The notes below the pieces were generated by a model. That model was not told the DNA's origin, searched no databases, and was given only the letters and a program-made list of their open reading frames with translations. Of a stretch of DNA of 64,000 bases, positions 47,493 to 56,235 are shown piece by piece. Origin of the DNA: Marinobacter sp. (lineage in GTDB: Bacteria; Pseudomonadota; Gammaproteobacteria; Pseudomonadales; Oleiphilaceae); the NCBI GenBank assembly GCA_018402255.1, contig JAGYIS010000010.1, positions 408,465 to 472,464 of the forward strand. Reading direction: 5' to 3'. Each line of letters opens with the position of its first letter. Position 1 is the first letter of the stretch. The position numbers and the translations under genes were made by a program.

Positions 47493-49691
47493 TTATGCCG
47501 TCAACGGCAAACGGCGCTGGCGCTTTCCCGTCAGGGCAAACAGGGCATTCCCCAGCGCCGGAATGACCGGTGGCACACCCGGCTCACCCACACCGGTCGG
47601 CTCGGCATTACTGTCGACGATGTCCACAACCACCTCAGGGGCCTGATGCAACTGCAGCAGGCGGTAATCGTGGAAATTGCTCTGGCGGATTTCGCCCTGA
47701 TCAAAATTGATCTCGCCATACAAGGCTGCGGTCAGGCCAAACAGTATGCCCCCGGCAATCTGGTCCTCAACGATCCTGGGGTTAACCACTTGCCCACAAT
47801 CCACACTGCAGGTGACTTTGTGGACTTTGATTTCACCGTTCTCAACACCAGCCTCGACCACCTGAGCCACGTAGGTGCCAAAACTTTTGAAAAGCGCAAT
47901 GCCCCGCGCTCGTCCTTCCGGTGCTGGCTCGCCCCAGCCCGCCAGCCTGGCCGCCCGATCCAGAACCTCGCGGTGGCGCGGCTCTGAATCCAGCATCTTT
48001 CGACGAAACTGCATCGGGTCTTCGCCAGACTCATAGGCCAGCTCATCCATGAAGGTCTCGACCGCAAAACCGTTGTGGGAATAACCTACCGAGCGCCACC
48101 AGGTAATCGGGACACCTGGATCGGTATGAGTGTGACGCACACTGATATTAGGCACCTGGTAGGGATAGCCGACGGCTCCCTCAATGGCTGATATATCTTT
48201 TGGTGTGGCAATGCCCTCCGCCATCAGGCCAACTTTCCCAAGGGTGTCGTAGAGAAACTTTGGCGCCCATGGGTATTGGGCAGGGGCGGCATTGCGAACG
48301 TACCAGTCGAGCACCTGAGGGCCGACAATCTGGTGCTGCCAGCCGGTCAGCTGGCCGTCCGCCAGACTGCCCTTCATTCTGTGCAGCATTGCCGGGCGCA
48401 AAAAGCCGTGACGGGTATCCTCCTCACGGGACCAGATCAGCTTGACCGGAACCTTGAGCTGATAGGCAACCGCTGAGACCTCTTCGATGTAGTCCTGCGT
48501 CAAGCGGCGACCAAAGCCACCGCCCAGAAACGTGGTATGAATATTGACATCACCCGGAGACAGGTCCGAATGCCTGGCCGCCGCGATCCGGCCCAGATCG
48601 GGCGCCTGGGTCGGAGCCCATACCTCCAATTTGCCGTCGTGATACCACGCCGTCGCATTCATTGGTTCCATGGTGGCGTGAGCAAGGTAGGGCTGCTCGT
48701 ATTCGGCTTCCACCAACTTTTCCGCTTGTTCTGCGGCCTTGCTCACACTGCCTTCGGTTCGCTCCTTAACACCAGAATCGTCACTGGCGGCCCGTCGATA
48801 ACCTTCGAAAACCTGCTCTGTCGAGGTATCCAGCGCATCCGTCATATCCCAGTCGACCTGCAATGCCTGCTGCGCTTTTCTGGCTTGCCAGTAACTGTTG
48901 GCAACCACCGCAACGCCCCGCTCCGTGATAAAGGCATCCTGCACGCCGGGTAAGCCAATCACCTCACTGCGATTAAAACCCCTGGCCACACCGCCATAGC
49001 GCGGGCTTCGCGTCATCACCGCATAGACCATGTCCGGCAGATCAACATCCATGCCATAAACAGCTTTGCCGGTAACTTTGGCGTGGGCGTCCAGCTTTCC
49101 AGCCTGGCGGCCAATGTACTTCCACTCGGATTTTGGCTTGAGCGCAACATCGCCCCGAATCACTTCCTTATCCGCCAGCTCAACCAGCTGGCCATAACGC
49201 AGCGAATCGATGCCGTTCGGGTGCACGACCCGACCATCCTCGGTGGTGCAGTCGCTGGCATTGACCTCCCACACCCGGGCAGCCGCCATCACCAACATCT
49301 GCCTGGCCGAGGCGCCGGCCTCGCGCAAAGGCTTCCAGCTGGTGGCAAGACTGGTGCTGCCGCCGGTCAACTGCAACCCAAACAGCGGGTTGCGATATTC
49401 CGGGGCCACCGGGGCAAATTTCACACTGATCCGGGCAGGGTCTACATCCAGTTCTTCCGCAATCAGTGTGGTCAAACCTGTGTAAGCACCCTGCCCCATC
49501 TCTACCCGGGCCAGAGTAAAGACAATGTCATCATCGCGGCTCAGCTCGAGCCACACGTCCGGCTTCCACTCGCCGGTCTCCGGCTCGAACCCCGTCTGAA
49601 TCGAGGCGCAGCCCGGTATCGATACCGCCAGGATCAAACTGCCCGAGGCTCCGGTGCTGACTTTGAGAAAATCTCGTCGGTTCATGGTCAT
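47493..49691 (-). CDS. Molybdopterin-binding aldehyde/N-heterocycle oxidoreductase large subunit, Tat-exported
   Basis: This is the catalytic subunit of a xanthine oxidase-family molybdenum hydroxylase, similar to isoquinoline 1-oxidoreductase beta (IorB) and related periplasmic aldehyde dehydrogenases. It begins with a twin-arginine signal, MNRRDFLKVSTG, then a hydrophobic stretch. Conserved parts include LARVEMGQGAYTGLTTLIAEEL, YLAHATMEPMNATAWYHDG, FLGGGFGRRL and GGILFGLTAALYGEI. The start ATG 49691 has GGAGG nine bases upstream, next to the stop of the 2Fe-2S partner. About 732 residues. The substrate cannot be told from sequence. Confidence 0.88.
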   Translation of the reverse strand: MTMNRRDFLKVSTGASGSLILAVSIPGCASIQTGFEPETGEWKPDVWLELSRDDDIVFTLARVEMGQGAYTGLTTLIAEELDVDPARISVKFAPVAPEYRNPLFGLQLTGGSTSLATSWKPLREAGASARQMLVMAAARVWEVNASDCTTEDGRVVHPNGIDSLRYGQLVELADKEVIRGDVALKPKSEWKYIGRQAGKLDAHAKVTGKAVYGMDVDLPDMVYAVMTRSPRYGGVARGFNRSEVIGLPGVQDAFITERGVAVVANSYWQARKAQQALQVDWDMTDALDTSTEQVFEGYRRAASDDSGVKERTEGSVSKAAEQAEKLVEAEYEQPYLAHATMEPMNATAWYHDGKLEVWAPTQAPDLGRIAAARHSDLSPGDVNIHTTFLGGGFGRRLTQDYIEEVSAVAYQLKVPVKLIWSREEDTRHGFLRPAMLHRMKGSLADGQLTGWQHQIVGPQVLDWYVRNAAPAQYPWAPKFLYDTLGKVGLMAEGIATPKDISAIEGAVGYPYQVPNISVRHTHTDPGVPITWWRSVGYSHNGFAVETFMDELAYESGEDPMQFRRKMLDSEPRHREVLDRAARLAGWGEPAPEGRARGIALFKSFGTYVAQVVEAGVENGEIKVHKVTCSVDCGQVVNPRIVEDQIAGGILFGLTAALYGEINFDQGEIRQSNFHDYRLLQLHQAPEVVVDIVDSNAEPTGVGEPGVPPVIPALGNALFALTGKRQRRLPLTA

Positions 49692-49692
49692 A

Positions 49693-50181
49693 TCACGCAT
49701 CCTCCGGGGCGGGCTCGTACTGCCCGACACCGCCAGCAACGGCCTCAACCGCCGCCACGATGCGCGCATAGGTGCCGCACCGGCACAGATTGCCGGTCAT
49801 GGCCGTGACAATCTCATCCCGAGACGGTGAGGCGTTATTGGCGAGCAGATGCGCCGCGGTCATGATCTGTCCCGACTGGCAATAGCCACACTGGGGCACC
49901 CCCTCATCGATCCAGGCCTGCTGCAACGGATGCAACCGGCCCTCAGTCTCCAGCCCTTCAATGGTCGTAATGTCAGCACCGTCAACCAGCTCAATCGGCG
50001 TTGAGCAAGACCGCGCAGGCTGGCCGTTGACATGCACCGTGCAGGCTCCACACAAACCTGCTCCGCAGCCAAACTTGGTACCTTTAAGGCCAATCTCATC
50101 CCGCACTACCCAAAGCAAGGGTGTATCCGGATCAACATCAACGGTGTGACGGTGGCCGTTCACTGTCAGGCTGAACGCCAT
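49693..50181 (-). CDS. 2Fe-2S subunit of the molybdenum hydroxylase
   Basis: This 162-residue electron-transfer partner has a plant-type [2Fe-2S] domain ([17 protein letters not shown]...C) and a second alpha-helical [2Fe-2S] domain (QCGYCQSGQ...GNLCRCGTY). It matches IorA-type small subunits. It lacks its own signal peptide, so it probably travels folded with the Tat-exported large subunit. Spacing to the large-subunit start is one base. Confidence 0.92.
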   Translation of the reverse strand: MAFSLTVNGHRHTVDVDPDTPLLWVVRDEIGLKGTKFGCGAGLCGACTVHVNGQPARSCSTPIELVDGADITTIEGLETEGRLHPLQQAWIDEGVPQCGYCQSGQIMTAAHLLANNASPSRDEIVTAMTGNLCRCGTYARIVAAVEAVAGGVGQYEPAPEDA

Positions 50182-50220
50182 AGACCATTCCTCTTGTTAT
50201 CTTTTAATACGACACATTGA

Positions 50221-50421
50221 TTATTTGACGACTTCTTTGCCGTCCTGATCTACCCAGATCTTGCGATCACCGGTATTCATTTTCCCCTGGGAGTCCCACA
50301 CCTCACGGTCCTCGGTAGCACTCTCCACCTTGCCTTTATCGTCCCAGATCACCCGGTCCTTGCAACCAGACAGCGCCAACAGGCTCACCAACATCACCAG
50401 TGCCAACCATTGCTTGTTCAT
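50221..50421 (-). CDS. Small lipoprotein with WDxxGK repeats
   Basis: This 66-residue protein starts MNKQWLALVMLVSLLALSGC, a clear lipoprotein signal with Cys20. The mature 47 residues are three imperfect repeats centred on VIWDDKGK, EVWDSQGK and KIWVDQDGK, each a predicted turn with acidic and amide residues. ATG 50421 is preferred to GTG 50427. It follows the molybdenum hydroxylase genes in reverse order of transcription (upstream of them by 39 bp). I do not recognise a family. Confidence 0.65.
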   Translation of the reverse strand: MNKQWLALVMLVSLLALSGCKDRVIWDDKGKVESATEDREVWDSQGKMNTGDRKIWVDQDGKEVVK

Positions 50422-50469
50422 ATTCACTACCTCTTGGAGCAGTTATGAGAGTCACCGGCACCACCTGGC

Positions 50470-51051
50470 TTACCGGCTATTATGAATTTCCCGGTTTTCC
50501 TGCTTGTCCCTGTCGCTTTTGCGCACCATGACATAAACCGCTCCGGTGCCGCCATGGTGTTTCTGGGCCGAATGAAAGGCGAGCACGCTGTCCAGCTCCG
50601 GCAACCATTTGGCCAGGTAGCTTTTCAGCTGGGCGATACCGTCCGGGTTTCGCTCGCCTTTGCCATGCAGAATGATCACCGACCGCAGGCCGTAACGCAC
50701 ACAATCATTGATAAACCCAAACACTTCACGGCGAGCCTGCTCAACGGTCATCCGATGCAAGTCCAGCCTGGCTTCAATCGGGTACTGCCCCATCCGAAGT
50801 TTTTTAAACACGCCGTGCTGAATACCCGGGCGCATCCAGCTGAGCAGATCGTGCGCCGTCAGAGGCTCCACCATGTCGGAAGTCAGCGGGTTGATGTCCC
50901 GGAACGGTGTTTGGACCGCGGCCTTTTGCCGCTCCATATGACCAGGCGTCAGCTCTCTGGAAACCGACACCTCAGCACGATTCGGTCTGCGAATACGCTG
51001 AACATCCTTCATCTCTTCAAGAAACGCCAGGCGTTCGTCTTTACTGGTCAT
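50470..51051 (-). CDS. Smr domain protein
   Basis: The protein of about 193 residues has a charged N-terminal half and a C-terminal Smr domain (IEARLDLHRMTVEQARREV, then SVIILHGKGERNPDG and HGGTGAVYVMVRKS). Small stand-alone Smr proteins such as SmrA/YdaL of E. coli act as nucleases on DNA; others, such as SmrB, cleave mRNA at collided ribosomes. This one resembles the YdaL/SmrA group, by length and LDLHR motif. Start at ATG 51051; ribosome site weak. Confidence 0.82.
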   Translation of the reverse strand: MTSKDERLAFLEEMKDVQRIRRPNRAEVSVSRELTPGHMERQKAAVQTPFRDINPLTSDMVEPLTAHDLLSWMRPGIQHGVFKKLRMGQYPIEARLDLHRMTVEQARREVFGFINDCVRYGLRSVIILHGKGERNPDGIAQLKSYLAKWLPELDSVLAFHSAQKHHGGTGAVYVMVRKSDRDKQENREIHNSR

Positions 51052-51237
51052 GGGAGAAACTGCTTCTGGATTGACGAGTATCAGAACTCTACCACCGCAA
51101 GGGACTACCATAAAGAAAAGCCCGTCTGGGTTGTGCGACGAAAATCTTAAGGCAGAACAAGGTGCAGCTGAACTACACTTCAGGCGGATAACAACAACGG
51201 CGGAGCATCTGCCAAGGCCGACCTGCTCTGACACACC

Positions 51238-53166
51238 ATGGATTGTGATATGGCTGCTGCAAATCAGGATACTACTCGCCCACAGAACACGCGGGCCATC
51301 ATGACGTTCCTGAGGGAACACTCGCCCTTTTCCAGCATGGATGACACCCATCTGGCCCACTTTGCCGAGCACGCCACCCTTCGATTCTATGCCGATGAGG
51401 ACGTCGTACTGTCACCGGAAGAGGGTGTGGTAAAGCGTTTTTACATCGTTAAACAAGGGCGAATCCGGGGCGAGCGCCACAACGAGAAAGAAGACCGGGC
51501 AGAAACCACCTTTGAAATCAGCCAGGGTGAGTGTTTCCCGCTGGCGGCCCTGATTGGTGAGCGCCCGACCCGAACCCTGCACCGGGCGTCTGGCGACACC
51601 TTTTGCCTGAGCATCGAACAGAAAGCCTTTATTACCCTGTTTTCGGAGAGTGAACCTTTCCGCGACTTCTGCCTGCGCGGTGTCAGCAGCCTGCTGGACC
51701 AGGTTAATCAGCGCATTCAGTCCCGCGCCATGGCTTCGATTGGCTCAAGCAACAGTCTGGACACCCCGCTTGAGCGCTATGCGCTGCGCAATCCGATCGT
51801 GTGCTCGCCGGATCTGCCGGTGCACAAGGCCGTCGCCCGTATGCATGAAAACAACGTTGGCAGTATCATCATCACCGATGACAACCGGCACCCCACCGGC
51901 ATTTTCACCCTGCGCGACCTGCGCACCATGATCGCAGAAGAAAAGGGCCCGCTGGACACGCCCATCCGCCAGGTGATGACCAAAGACCCCTGCCGCCTGC
52001 CCGCTACCGCCGATGCCTTCGAAGCCGCCATGTTGATGGCCGAACACCATTTTGCGCATCTGTGCGTGGTCGATGACGATGACTTGCTGATTGGCGTGGT
52101 GTCAGAGCGGGACCTGTTTTCGCTACAGCGAGTGGACCTGGTCAATCTGGCGCGAACCATCGGTACCGCGACCCATCTTCGTACACTGGTCAGCCTGCGA
52201 ACCGACGTGTCCCGGCTGGTCGATTCCATGCTGGCCCACGGCGCCGACTCCGGGCAGGTCGTCAAGATCATCACCACCCTGAACGACGTTACCGTCAGGC
52301 GTGTATTGGAATTGAACCTGAAAAAGAGTGACCCTGGTATTCCCTTCACCTGGCTGACCTTTGGCAGCGAAGGTCGACAGGAACAGACGCTGCTGACGGA
52401 CCAGGACAACGGCATCCTGTTCGAAACGCCTGATGGCATGACCGAAGATCAGGTACGTGAGAAGCTGTTGCCGTTTGCCCGCAAGGTCAACGATGAACTG
52501 GCGGAGTGCGGCTTCACCCTGTGCAAAGGCAACATCATGGCCAGCAACCCCAAACTGTGCCTGAGCGTTGCCGAGTGGGATGACTGGTTTATCCGGTTTA
52601 TCGATGCCTCAACTCCGCAAAACCTGGTGTACTCGTCCATCTTCCTGGATATGCGCGCGGTTTTCGGCCCCACAGAATCTCTTCACCGCCTGCTGGAAAG
52701 GGTTCTGGAGCGAATCCGCAAGAATGCCCTGTTCCAGAAAATGCTTGCCGGGAACGCGCTTCAACGCAAGCCGCCGCTGACCATGTTCCGGAATTTCCGA
52801 TACCTGAACGAAGAGAAGAAGCACGTGCTGGACCTGAAACGACAAGGCCTGGCGCCCTTTGTCGAGTCAGTCCGGGTGTTTGCACTTGCCAACGGCGTTG
52901 AGAATGCGAACACGCTGGAACGGATGGAACAGCTGTCAAAGAAAGGCGTCTTTGACGCCAAAGACGCCAATGCCTGGAAAGAAGCCTACAGCCTGATTCA
53001 GGCGATCCGGATGCGTGCGCACCAGGAAATGCTGGACAAAGGCGAAGACCTGACCAACTACATTGATCCGGATGACCTGAACCCACTGGACCGACGGATT
53101 CTAAGGGAGTCTTTTCGACAGGCGCAAAGGCTTCAGCAAAAGCTGGAAGTGACTTACCAACTCTAG
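51238..53166 (+). CDS. cNMP-binding / CBS / DUF294 putative nucleotidyltransferase
   Basis: This multidomain cytoplasmic signalling protein has 642 residues: a cyclic-nucleotide-binding domain (about 20-150), two CBS domains (about 185-310), a DUF294 nucleotidyltransferase-like domain with GSEGRQEQ (376-383) and TDQDNGI, and a DUF294 C-terminal helical domain. The GlnD-like GSxxR and DxD spacing suggests active nucleotidyl transfer, but no substrate is known. In this lineage it is coupled to a DnaQ-like exonuclease (next gene, 14 bp away) and to the SLC5 symporter cluster. The start could also be ATG 51250. Confidence 0.85.
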   Translation: MDCDMAAANQDTTRPQNTRAIMTFLREHSPFSSMDDTHLAHFAEHATLRFYADEDVVLSPEEGVVKRFYIVKQGRIRGERHNEKEDRAETTFEISQGECFPLAALIGERPTRTLHRASGDTFCLSIEQKAFITLFSESEPFRDFCLRGVSSLLDQVNQRIQSRAMASIGSSNSLDTPLERYALRNPIVCSPDLPVHKAVARMHENNVGSIIITDDNRHPTGIFTLRDLRTMIAEEKGPLDTPIRQVMTKDPCRLPATADAFEAAMLMAEHHFAHLCVVDDDDLLIGVVSERDLFSLQRVDLVNLARTIGTATHLRTLVSLRTDVSRLVDSMLAHGADSGQVVKIITTLNDVTVRRVLELNLKKSDPGIPFTWLTFGSEGRQEQTLLTDQDNGILFETPDGMTEDQVREKLLPFARKVNDELAECGFTLCKGNIMASNPKLCLSVAEWDDWFIRFIDASTPQNLVYSSIFLDMRAVFGPTESLHRLLERVLERIRKNALFQKMLAGNALQRKPPLTMFRNFRYLNEEKKHVLDLKRQGLAPFVESVRVFALANGVENANTLERMEQLSKKGVFDAKDANAWKEAYSLIQAIRMRAHQEMLDKGEDLTNYIDPDDLNPLDRRILRESFRQAQRLQQKLEVTYQL

Positions 53167-53180
53167 GTATCCGAATCTAT

Positions 53181-53888
53181 ATGTTTGAACACATTAAACA
53201 ATGGCTGGCGCAGCGCCGGGGTGGCGCAATCGGGGATCACGACCCCGGCAACCTTCCCACCCCGAAAACGGTGGATGACCAGTCATTATCCCATTGCAGA
53301 CTGGTCGTACTGGACCTGGAAACGACCGGGCTAAACGCCTCAAAAGACGAAGTCATCGCCATCGGCGCAGTTGCGATTGAGGGCGGTGTTATTCATCTGG
53401 ACGATCAGTTTGACCTGATCCTGAGACGCCCCGAACTCGACATCCGGGAAACGGTGCTGATTCACGGCATTGGCACAGAGGCACTCACACAGGGACACGA
53501 GACTGAGGACGCCCTGCTCTACCTGCTGGAGTGGATGAATGGCGATCCGGTGCTGGCTTACCACTCGGCCTTTGACCAGAAATTTCTTGAAAAGACACTG
53601 AGAGCGCAGCTCGGGTACACCCTGCCTCATGTGTGGATGGACGTCGCAGAGCTGTTACCGGCTTTTTTCCCCGACTCAAACACCAAGGGCCGGGGCCTGG
53701 ATCACTGGGCTGACTTTTTCAGGCTCGATGTAAGTGAACGGCATCACGCTGCGGCCGATGCCATGGTCACTGCGGAACTGACGCTGATGGCGCTGAACAA
53801 GGCACAAAAAATTGGTGTCAAAACTCTGAAAGAACTGGCGGAAAAGCTGCATTATCAACGCCGTTTAAAGAATATGCACCGCTATTAG
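53181..53888 (+). CDS. DnaQ-like 3'-5' exonuclease
   Basis: This 235-residue DEDDh exonuclease has motif I VLDLETTGL (D45, E47), motif II in PVLAYHSAFDQKFLEK and motif III HHAAADA (H188 or H189, D193). It lacks the clamp-binding and theta-interaction features of the replicative epsilon subunit and is encoded after the DUF294 gene, a pairing seen in many marine proteobacteria. Likely substrates are short RNA or DNA; I cannot decide. Possible partner of the DUF294 protein. Confidence 0.83.
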   Translation: MFEHIKQWLAQRRGGAIGDHDPGNLPTPKTVDDQSLSHCRLVVLDLETTGLNASKDEVIAIGAVAIEGGVIHLDDQFDLILRRPELDIRETVLIHGIGTEALTQGHETEDALLYLLEWMNGDPVLAYHSAFDQKFLEKTLRAQLGYTLPHVWMDVAELLPAFFPDSNTKGRGLDHWADFFRLDVSERHHAAADAMVTAELTLMALNKAQKIGVKTLKELAEKLHYQRRLKNMHRY

Positions 53889-54018
53889 CCCCCTCCTGCC
53901 AGCCCTCAGTTGCCGGTCCGGCTTCAAGGCAAGTTACTGAGAGTTAGACCATTTGCCAATATCCATAAATCCACCGGTCAGTAAAGTCGGAGGAGACAAC
54001 AAGTCGGAGAAGTACTAC

Positions 54019-54093
54019 ATGAATAATAATTTCTCTATCCGCACTAACCCACAGAAAACCCAATCAACCTCCACAACAACAATACGGGAGTGA
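54019..54093 (+). CDS. Possible 24-residue leader peptide ahead of DUF4212
   Basis: A short ORF, ATG AAT AAT AAT..., encodes 24 residues rich in Asn, Thr and Ser (MNNNFSIRTNP...TTTIRE). It has a good ribosome site (GGAGAAG, seven bases before the ATG) and ends in TGA five bases before the DUF4212 ATG. Its last codons contain the GGGAG ribosome site of the next gene, so translation of the leader could affect DUF4212 initiation. No homologue is known to me. It may be fortuitous; codon content is unlike the flanking genes. Confidence 0.35.
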   Translation: MNNNFSIRTNPQKTQSTSTTTIRE

Positions 54094-54098
54094 TTTGT

Positions 54099-54362
54099 AT
54101 GTCAGGTCATAGCTACGACGCTGAGAACTACTGGAAGGCGAACCTTCGCCTGATCTTCGGGAGCCTGATCATCTGGGCTCTGGTCTCATACGGTTTTGCC
54201 ATTCTGTTACGCCCCATGCTTGCCGGTATTCCGGTTGGCGGCACGGATCTTGGCTTCTGGTTCGCCCAGCAAGGCTCGATTCTGGTGTTTATGGTTTTGA
54301 TTTTCTTCTACGCCTGGCGCATGAATAAAATCGACGAAAAATTCGGCGTACACGAGGAGTAA
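54099..54362 (+). CDS. DUF4212 domain membrane protein (symporter small subunit)
   Basis: This 87-residue inner-membrane protein starts MSGHSYDAENYWKANLRLI and has two helices (about 18-42 and 57-80). It matches DUF4212, a family nearly always encoded directly upstream of a VC_2705-type sodium/solute symporter, and it is thought to be its small partner. ATG 54099 is preferred over GTG 54090 in the same frame, with GGGAG eight bases upstream. The symporter gene follows after 5 bp. Confidence 0.9.
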   Translation: MSGHSYDAENYWKANLRLIFGSLIIWALVSYGFAILLRPMLAGIPVGGTDLGFWFAQQGSILVFMVLIFFYAWRMNKIDEKFGVHEE

Positions 54363-54367
54363 AATCA

Positions 54368-56137
54368 ATGAGCCAATTTGCAATCAACCTGATTTTCGTA
54401 GGGGGCTCATTCCTCCTCTACATCGCCATTGCGGTCTGGGCGAAAGCCGGAAGCACCAGCGACTTCTACGTCGCCGGCGGCGGTGTTCACCCGGTCACCA
54501 ACGGTATGGCCATTGGTGCCGACTGGATGTCTGCGGCGTCCTTCATCTCCATGGCGGGCCTGATTGCCGCCGGTGGTTATGCCAACTCTACCTTCCTGAT
54601 GGGCTGGACTGGCGGTTACGTTCTACTCGCCATGCTGCTGGCACCCTACCTGCGCAAGTTTGGCAAGTTTACGGTTCCGGAGTTTATCGGTGATCGTTAC
54701 TACAGCCCGAACGCACGTCTGATTGCGGTTGTCTGTCTGATCGTGGCGTCCGTCACCTACGTAATCGGCCAGATGGCCGGTGCCGGTGTTGCTTTCTCCC
54801 GCTTCCTGGAAGTTGAAGCAACCAACGGTCTGATGATCGCTGCGGTTGTCGTCTTCATCTATGCCGTACTCGGTGGCATGAAGGGCATCACCTACACCCA
54901 GGTGGCCCAGTACTGCGTTCTGATTGTTGCCTACACCATTCCGGCGGTGTTCATTTCACTGCAGCTGACCGGCAACCCGATTCCAATGTTTGGCATGTTC
55001 TCTACCCACGCTGAATCCGGCCTGCCTCTGCTGGAAAAACTGAACCAGGTCGTCACCGATCTCGGCTTCCGGGAATACACAGCCGATGTGGACAACAAGC
55101 TGAACATGGTTCTGTTCACCCTGTCCCTGATGATCGGTACCGCTGGTCTGCCCCACGTTATCATCCGCTTCTTCACGGTACCCAAGGTGTCTGACGCACG
55201 CTGGTCCGGCGGTTGGGCGCTGGTGTTTATCGCCCTGCTGTACCTGACAGCTCCAGCTGTTGCTTCCATGGCGCGCCTGAACCTGATGACCACCATCTAC
55301 CCGGAAGGCACGCAGGCTCAGCCCATCGAGTATGAGGCGCGTCCAGCCTGGATCGCAACCTGGGAAGAAACCGGTCTGATCACCTATGAAGACAAGAACA
55401 ACGACGGTCGTATTCAACTGTACAACGATGCCAATGCTGACTTCGCAGGCACCGCTGCCGACCGCGGATGGGCAGGCAACGAGTTGTCGGTCAACAACGA
55501 CATCCTGGTACTGGCCAATCCGGAAATCGCCAACTTGCCTGGCTGGGTTATCGGCCTGATTGCCGCTGGTGGTCTTGCAGCAGCACTGTCTACCGCAGCC
55601 GGTCTGTTGCTGGCGATCTCCTCGGCCGTCAGTCACGACCTGATCAAGGGCCGACTCAACCCCAACATCTCAGACAAAGGTGAACTGCTGGCAGCGCGTA
55701 TCTCAATGGCCGTTGCCATCGTGGTAGCAACCTGGCTGGGGGCAAACCCTCCAGGCTTTGCTGCGCAGGTGGTCGCACTGGCGTTCGGTATTGCCGCGGC
55801 CTCACTGTTCCCAGCATTGATGATGGGTATTTTCTCCAAGCGAGTTAATAACATTGGCGCGAGCCTGGGCATGCTGTCTGGCCTGTTGTTCACACTCGTT
55901 TACATCTTTGTGTACAAAGGCTGGTTCTTCATTCCGGGAACCAACAACCTGCCGGATACCGCTGAGTACTGGCTGCTGGGTATTTCCCCGCTGTCTATCG
56001 GTGCGGTTGGTGCTCTGGTGAACTTTGCGGTAGCCTTCGGTGTATCGAAAGTGACTGCAGAGCCACCTGTTGAAATCCAGGAGTTGGTTGAAAGCGTCCG
56101 TTACCCTCGCGGTGCCGGTGGCGCACAAGACCACTAA
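54368..56137 (+). CDS. SLC5/SSS family sodium:solute symporter (VC_2705 subfamily)
   Basis: This inner-membrane transporter of 589 residues has about 13 helices. The family core GADWMSAASFISMAGLIAAGG, the GGYVLLAMLLAPYLRKFGKFTVPEF region and GMKGITYTQVAQYCVLIVAY are clear. A soluble loop of about 60 residues (around 318-380) is rich in Asp, Asn and Gly, longer than in ActP. The genome context (DUF4212, CrbS-type kinase) suggests acetate or another short monocarboxylate as substrate; this is inference. A strong terminator follows. Confidence 0.92.
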   Translation: MSQFAINLIFVGGSFLLYIAIAVWAKAGSTSDFYVAGGGVHPVTNGMAIGADWMSAASFISMAGLIAAGGYANSTFLMGWTGGYVLLAMLLAPYLRKFGKFTVPEFIGDRYYSPNARLIAVVCLIVASVTYVIGQMAGAGVAFSRFLEVEATNGLMIAAVVVFIYAVLGGMKGITYTQVAQYCVLIVAYTIPAVFISLQLTGNPIPMFGMFSTHAESGLPLLEKLNQVVTDLGFREYTADVDNKLNMVLFTLSLMIGTAGLPHVIIRFFTVPKVSDARWSGGWALVFIALLYLTAPAVASMARLNLMTTIYPEGTQAQPIEYEARPAWIATWEETGLITYEDKNNDGRIQLYNDANADFAGTAADRGWAGNELSVNNDILVLANPEIANLPGWVIGLIAAGGLAAALSTAAGLLLAISSAVSHDLIKGRLNPNISDKGELLAARISMAVAIVVATWLGANPPGFAAQVVALAFGIAAASLFPALMMGIFSKRVNNIGASLGMLSGLLFTLVYIFVYKGWFFIPGTNNLPDTAEYWLLGISPLSIGAVGALVNFAVAFGVSKVTAEPPVEIQELVESVRYPRGAGGAQDH

Positions 56138-56183
56138 ACGGTAAGGCAACCTGACTCATTGTGTTCAATGACGGGTTGAGACC

Positions 56184-56220
56184 GAACGGGCTCCCTTAAT
56201 CAGGGGGCCCGTTCTTTTTT
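56184..56220 (+). terminator. Terminator after the symporter gene
   Basis: A hairpin with GAACGGGC on one side and GCCCGTTC on the other is followed by six Ts, about 50-80 bp past the symporter stop. It should end most DUF4212-symporter transcripts, so the downstream kinase genes probably need another promoter or read-through. Confidence 0.85.
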
Positions 56221-56235
56221 GAGGATATCCAAAGT

